Of a DNA stretch of 64,000 nt, positions 59,001 through 64,000 are shown in pieces; the stretch's first letter is position 1, and each line of letters begins with the position of its first letter. Under the pieces are notes generated by a model. The model made no database searches. It saw nothing but the letters and a program-made list of their open reading frames with translations, and was not told the origin of the DNA. The stretch comes from Falciphora oryzae (lineage: Eukaryota; Ascomycota; Sordariomycetes; Magnaporthales; Magnaporthaceae), in assembly GCA_000733355.1 (NCBI GenBank), contig JNVV01000040.1, positions 182,600 to 246,599 on the forward strand, given 5' to 3'. Both the position numbers and the translations under genes were made by a program.

Positions 59001-61074
59001 TGAGCCCTGGCAGGAATGGGGGAGAGTTGCCGACTGGACGGACCGCAGGAATCCCAGACGACAGGAATGCCGCCTTTGAGGGTTTAACTGCCATTGCACT
59101 CTGCCCAGTACACGATGCGTCTTGAACGTTTTATCTTTGTTTTTCAGCCGCCACATCTTCGCCCGGGGTATTTGGGACGCAGCAGGCGGAGCTTCACCAA
59201 AGCGAATGCCGACAGTCCAGCCAGTCGTCTGTCCATTTCCGGATGCTAGCCCGTCCCGGCTTGCAGCCTGTCGGCCTGGGCTGATGTGTCACTCCGCCAG
59301 CGGTCTCTCCCGTTCGTCCCGGCGGCTCCCCGCCGGCAAGTGGCTGGCGTGGAATTGCATTTCGATGCCTGACTTCCCTATCGTATGCAACGCACGGGGC
59401 TTCATGAACGGCCTCTTCCATTTGGACATGACAACCCGCTTCCTAGTTAGATGCTTCGGAACTCCGAGGCACGATTGCTCCTTGATTCTCGACGTCAACA
59501 TCCAACAACGGGACTTATCACATGTGGTGGCTGCCATGACGGACCGCGCCGCCGCCAATCACCCGTACCCCGGTGCCTACCAGACCTACCAGCTCTTGTT
59601 CCGAAATCTTGCATCGGGCTCCAACACTCTCCCAGTTCGCCCGATTGGCCTCGGCCGAGCAGCTTCGGGGCCAGCCTCGGTCCCTGCTTAGACATGAAAA
59701 AGGTGGAATGCCGCGACATTATGGCTTTTGGCATCCGCTGACGGCGAGGAGAAAGAAGGGCCCAGAACGCCTGCAGGCGGTTTCCCCGCACGCACGCTGC
59801 TCGGCGGGGTCTTCACGGGCGCATCTGGGGCAGGTGGTTTGACAGGCCAAAAATGCTATGGTAGTGCCCGGAGCTATGGTAGTGTTCACGCTTGCCGGGA
59901 CGCTATCAGCTCCCGAAGCGCATCAAGAACGGCCTACTAATCATTTCCATAATCGCGATGGCGTGAGGATGGTGTAGCGCGACGTCGCGGCAATGACCAA
60001 TGGGGAGCCTGGCATTGTAAATCACAAAGGAAAAAAGGCGACCTTTTTCGCCCCAGGCGCAGAGGCCGGTCGGGTCTAGTGTGACGACGACGATGTGGCT
60101 GGTAGGGAAGGCAAGGCACCTGCTTATTACATCTACGCCCGGCCCCCAAGGAGGGTAGAGGCCATGGGTGGTGTGTTACAGTCTACGACGGCGGGGCGAC
60201 GTGAGTGAGCCATCGCCGTAGCTTGGCTTAGCGTGTGTCCCTTGTGGGTGACGGGCACCCATCACTTGCATGCACGGTAGGTGAGACGAGGATGTGAGAG
60301 ACGACAGCTTGAGAGGCAAGTGCCGAGGCACCAAGGCAGCGCTGCGGCGCGGGCCGAGGAGGGGGCCCGCTGTTTACCTTGAAAAAGACAACCATGATGA
60401 CGGTGGCACAGACAGAAATCGGGCGACGAGCCGGCGGGCTAAGCTACCACCAGTGGAGCGACGGGTGCGGACTCGGGGCCCAATCAAGACTGCGAGACAG
60501 CCCACGAGTGTGAGCCTTTTTTTCGTGCTGAACGTGTTCCATTGAATCCAATTCGAGCAGCGGGATTTGATTCGGGGCGCGGGGTGGAAAGAACCGACCG
60601 AGATGGGTTCGTAAAAAAAACCCAAACCCGAAGATAATTTTGGAAAGAAAAAAAAACCCCCTGTAAGTTATCAGGGGCCGTGCTTGAAAAGCCGTTGGCC
60701 GCCGAGGTATTGTCGAGGCACAGGTGGTAAGTGCAGTTGGGGAAGCTTCAAATAGCTTTACGGAGGCCCGCACTTTTCAGGGTGGCTGTGTATGCGGAAT
60801 TCGCTTGTTTGATATGGCGTTACGCACCTGATAAAGTGGCCGCCATGCCCGGCTACTATTTGGTGCTCGTTCTAGGTTCCGGGCAGACAGCTGGCAGAAC
60901 CGACCAAAAAAAAAAGGGGCACATAAAGAAAGAAAATGACACCCACCGCGGCCTTACGGATTTCGTCGTGGCTCGAAGCCGAGCGAACCCCTGCATCGGT
61001 GGCCTGGCTTGGTACGTTGGGCAGCCGTTCGTTAGCGCTAGCAAACTTTGTCGTCGTCAATTACCCCGGCGGAC
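59001..61074. other. non-coding or unrecognised stretch
   Basis: A plus-strand ORF at 59122-59691 (up to 189 codons) has mixed composition and no recognisable domain; I do not annotate it. The rest shows short ORFs only. The stretch may contain further decayed sequence related to the flanking pseudogenes. Confidence 0.45.
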
Positions 61075-62516
61075 GACGGGACACCTGTATGCTCGCAAGA
61101 AGTTGCAGAATCCAGGCTCTCTCGGCTCCTGGCTAGACCAACCACGGGCGCAAATGCGTGTCGTTCTCGTCGAACACATCCAGCCCCAAACCCTAGATAG
61201 TCCTTTTCGGCGAAATCCTCGACGTGGACCCGGCGTTCTTCGCAGGACGTGTTGACACCGACTTTCAAAGCATCGAAAAGGCGCCACCTCCGTCCCTTAC
61301 CTTTTTCCATCGCACCTTGCTGAAAAGGAGTTTTTGTATGTCCATTATCAACAGGTGATCGATTTGGGGGACTCGGCAACGTTCGATGCCTTGCCGTACG
61401 TTTTTAAGACGCACTTGAACCCCCCGCGCAACATCCACCGACTGCCTCCCTTGTCGGGAAAACAGCCCGCTTTTGCGCTGGGGTGCTGCTTCACGTTGCT
61501 GCGAAAGATGGGCAACAACTCGTAGATCTGTGGGTTGCCCCCAAGACTCGGCCGTTGAACCTCCCACAAGTCCTGATCAATATACTTTAGACCTCGTTCT
61601 GGTCGATCCTCCAGTTAAGACGACCGTCGCGACTAGTCAGGCGGAGATATAACAATGCATCCGAGCAAGCCTCTACACGGTGACTTCGAGGACTTTGCAC
61701 AGCCGGTTCCCTTCTTATCCTTCTCGGCCACCGGAAACATGGATTGTGGCTTGCAGGATCCTCCTCCTCCCCCTCACCAGATGTCCATGCTCGGCAGCCT
61801 CGTCCACTGCTTTGTCAACCACCGCCGCCCGCTGCGGGCCGGGCTTTCGGCCAATTCCAGCAGCCATCGAGCACCCTCACCCACCCGATCCGCATCGCGC
61901 CGGCCGAATGGGTTCCCTACACGCACCTGGCCAGCCGATACGTCAAGTTCTACGAGTATACCCTGCGGAACGTCTACGATCGGCTGCACGGCAATAACCT
62001 GGTCGATCTTTAGCGCTGGCGGCGCTGGTGCAAGCAGAGCCAACACGAGCTTGCCCTCGTCGCTGAGTTCGTCCGCCATTGGCTTCTTCACAAACAGCAG
62101 GAGCAGCGGCAAAGCGACCAGGATGATATCGACAGGCAGCAGCCTTGGGATCTGGTTCTCAAGGACGTTTGCTTCTTGTAGTCGCAACTCGGGGACCACG
62201 GCCGCTCGCTGGAGCAGATAATCCCTGTGGCGGCGTCCACGGTGCAGCTGCTCGGCTCGCGGCAATCGGCCGCCCAGTCGGCCAACATTACGCGGCTAAC
62301 CTACACCGCCCCGTTTTCGCGCCGCTGTCCTGGGTCGCCGGCCTGTTTAGCATGCCCTAGGGGTACTCGCCGGGCGGGAGCGGCGGATTCTGCGTGTACT
62401 GGGCCACGGCGCTGCCGCTGCTCCTGGTGATCCTGCTTGTGTCTGCTCTCTTGGGAATGCGGAGGCTGCTGGAAAGCCTTGAGGGCTTGTGGGAGAGAGC
62501 CTTCAAGAGGAGGTAG
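61075..62516 (+). pseudogene. CorA-like Mg2+ transporter family pseudogene
   Basis: Pieces of a fungal CorA-like membrane protein follow one another in the correct order but in changing frames: LQNPGSLGSWLDQPRAQ; GEILDVDPAFFAGRVDTDFQ; YVHYQQVIDLGDS; PRNIHRLPPLSG; LDLVLVDPPVKTTVATSQ; IRIAPAEWVPYTHLASRYVK; YTLRNVYDRLHGNNLVDL; then a C-terminal membrane part with SWVAGLFSMP and YWATALPLLLVILLVSALL. In-frame TAG codons occur at 62011-62013, 62179-62181 and 62358-62360, and frameshifts at about 61200, 61320, 61640, 61850 and 62310. The end at 62514-62516 (KRR, stop) looks like a natural terminus. The N-terminal limit is uncertain. In intact relatives these proteins have two C-terminal transmembrane helices; here no functional product is possible. 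Confidence 0.75.
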
Positions 62517-63222
62517 GTCAGGGCGCGGACTGGGAGATAAATCGGAGTTGGCCAACTCATGATGCACACTCTGTTGGACCAGTTCCGACGACGTAATATG
62601 GAACTCGGTTGGGCTCAAACGGTTTTCAACACTACTTCCTGTAGGAGATGAAAGAACGTCGGCCTCTCTCCTGACCAGCCAACTCGCCGGACAGTAACAA
62701 GTAATGCCCTCATTCCTGCTGCAAAATAAAACCTTCGAAAAGGGCATGAGAACGGAGCGGGTGATTGCCCTCATGGTCAAACAGTGCTTTGGCCGAAACA
62801 GACACGTCACGTCACGTAAGCCGGTCAGTACACAAGCGCGAGATATATGCGGATTGCAATGACTGATAATCTAAGGATGAACATGATTGTCCCAGCCTAC
62901 AGTGCCGAGCTGTTACGATGGCGCAATCGCAGGGGGGGTGTCGAATGACAGTACTGCGCCGTACACCAATGTGCCAGGACATATCTGTTCCTTTTCCGCT
63001 GGCCTCGCGCCTTGTGGAGAATTCTGCATCAATATTTCCCCTACATCTGGAACTTGGTCCAACATCTGCTAGTCATGATTTTTTTTCACACCACAAAAGG
63101 TCGGTTTGAGGGAAGCTGGCTGCTGCTGCTGCCCGGGCCAGCACAGGCGGGCGTCGGCGAAGGTCGGGCCGATGGAGGGTACGCGGTATCATCAAGCAAC
63201 CAACCAAATGAGAAGGACGGAG
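62517..63222. other. non-coding stretch between pseudogene and LINE remnant
   Basis: About 700 bp with only short ORFs and no recognisable protein. Nothing annotated. Confidence 0.5.
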
Positions 63223-63900
63223 GAGTGAGTGAGTGAGTGTATTTAACGTCAGATAGTCGGGATCTACCAGTCCCTGCCTCCCAGGGGGCATATGACGTGC
63301 TAGCGCTACCTAAGCTTAACATTAGGCTACATGTTGGTATTAAGGCGGCTAACAAATTAAACCCGTAGGCACGCGGAGGTCGGGCCGCATTCCGGCGCTC
63401 CTTGTTGGTGAGCGGGCAATCGGCAGTAGGGCGTGTGTATATACGCCGGGGCGTTGTGAAGCGCTGCGGGTGGTAGTGATGCTGTCGGCCGGCAAGTGTG
63501 CCGGAAAAGGGGTAAGGCCGGGGAGGGGTCCGCTATAGGCCACTTGTTTTCTGCCGCCCTAGCCAACCTGCAAAATACAGGGTAGGAGGGGGACTTGTTT
63601 CTTCCGCAGCGGCACGGGTTATCGTCTTCGTGCTGGAACTTTCGGTGGTACCAGTCGAAATGCCCGTGGCCGGTGCGTGCGGCTATTAGCCGTTGTAATA
63701 CCCTCCGGTGCAGTTGCAACGCGTCGGGCGCGTGTTGTGGTGCCGGCGGGAGGCTTACAGCCCTGTACCGTTCCGGAGTTATTATTAAACATGCGTTTCG
63801 GGCGTCCTGGGCCATTTTCCGAGAAGGACGGAGGAGAAGGGAAGACAAAGTGAGAAAGATAATGGCGCGAGGATGCAAACTATTTTGCCTGTAAGGGTTG
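63223..63900 (-). mobile_element. 3' remnant of a Tad-type LINE retrotransposon
   Basis: On the minus strand, 63715-63534 encodes LHRRVLQRLIAARTGHG, then YHRKFQHEDDN and CRCGRNKSPSYPVFC. This is the stretch after the RNase H domain of fungal Tad/MGL-like LINEs, where relatives read roughly RLLAARTGHGDF...CSCGRRKSPxHFFFC. The element is 5'-truncated at or before about 63900, and the remaining C-terminus to 63357 is degenerate. The presumed 3' UTR runs to four GAGT units at 63223-63238 (ACTC on the element's strand); LINE ends often carry such simple repeats. A His to Tyr change in the zinc-knuckle-like block suggests decay. Confidence 0.7.
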
Positions 63901-64000
63901 GCCTACATATGTCCTGATGTCCTCGCATCCAGATGATCAATTACGCGGATCCTTACCGGTCTTCGTTCTGATCGCCCCAAGCCAAATCACCACGGCCAAG
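63901..64000. other. window end
   Basis: Only 100 bases; nothing recognisable. Confidence 0.5.

Noticed and set aside
59122..59691. 189-codon plus-strand ORF between the two pseudogenes
   Set aside because: No recognisable domain, and overlapping ORFs exist on both strands; the evidence is too weak to call a gene.
61075..62516. reading the CorA-like segments as a live multi-intron gene
   Set aside because: Frame changes occur inside conserved segments with no GT/AG pairs placed to remove them, and three in-frame stops remain.
1..64000. CRISPR array, bacterial operon or prophage signals
   Set aside because: All supported genes are intron-bearing and fungal; no regularly spaced repeats or prokaryotic gene order are present.

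Overview
The window is nuclear DNA of a filamentous ascomycete, most likely a sordariomycete. Its genes are GC-rich and interrupted by short introns (mostly 55-160 nt) with CTNAY branch points and YAG acceptors. Its proteins include fungus-restricted types: a Con7-like C2H2 factor, a DUF6590 protein and a fungal CorA-like family member. I cannot name the species. A 241-base run of N at 24707-24947 marks an assembly gap. Exon boundaries were read by eye from splice signals, reading frame and family knowledge; no alignment or transcript data were used.

Left part (1-11.1 kb): the probable 3' tail of a truncated gene; a UCH37-type deubiquitinase with a 14-nt microexon; an ankyrin-repeat protein; a 3.9-kb non-coding stretch; and a Con7-like zinc-finger transcription factor on the minus strand.

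Middle (11.1-32.1 kb): about 21 kb upstream of the transcription-factor gene in which I find no credible gene. It is rich in A/T homopolymers, microsatellites and one 31-bp tandem duplication.

Gene-dense core (32.1-45.6 kb): a carboxymuconolactone-decarboxylase-like protein (-); the ERAD ubiquitin ligase Hrd1 (+); fibrillarin Nop1 (-); ribosomal protein L17/uL22 (+); and a large F-box protein (-). Nop1 and L17 are divergently arranged around a 752-bp region holding a telobox-type inverted repeat, which suggests shared control of ribosome production. UCH37, Hrd1 and the F-box protein all belong to the ubiquitin-proteasome system, but they are spread out and I do not claim a cluster.

Right part (45.6-58.2 kb): a nine-exon DUF6590 protein, a coiled-coil protein whose last intron decides whether it carries a hydrophobic tail, and a 300-residue protein of unknown function.

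Far right (58.4-64 kb): a decay zone. It holds a frame-broken lectin-like/transmembrane gene, a CorA-like pseudogene with several stops and frameshifts, and the 3' remnant of a Tad-type LINE.
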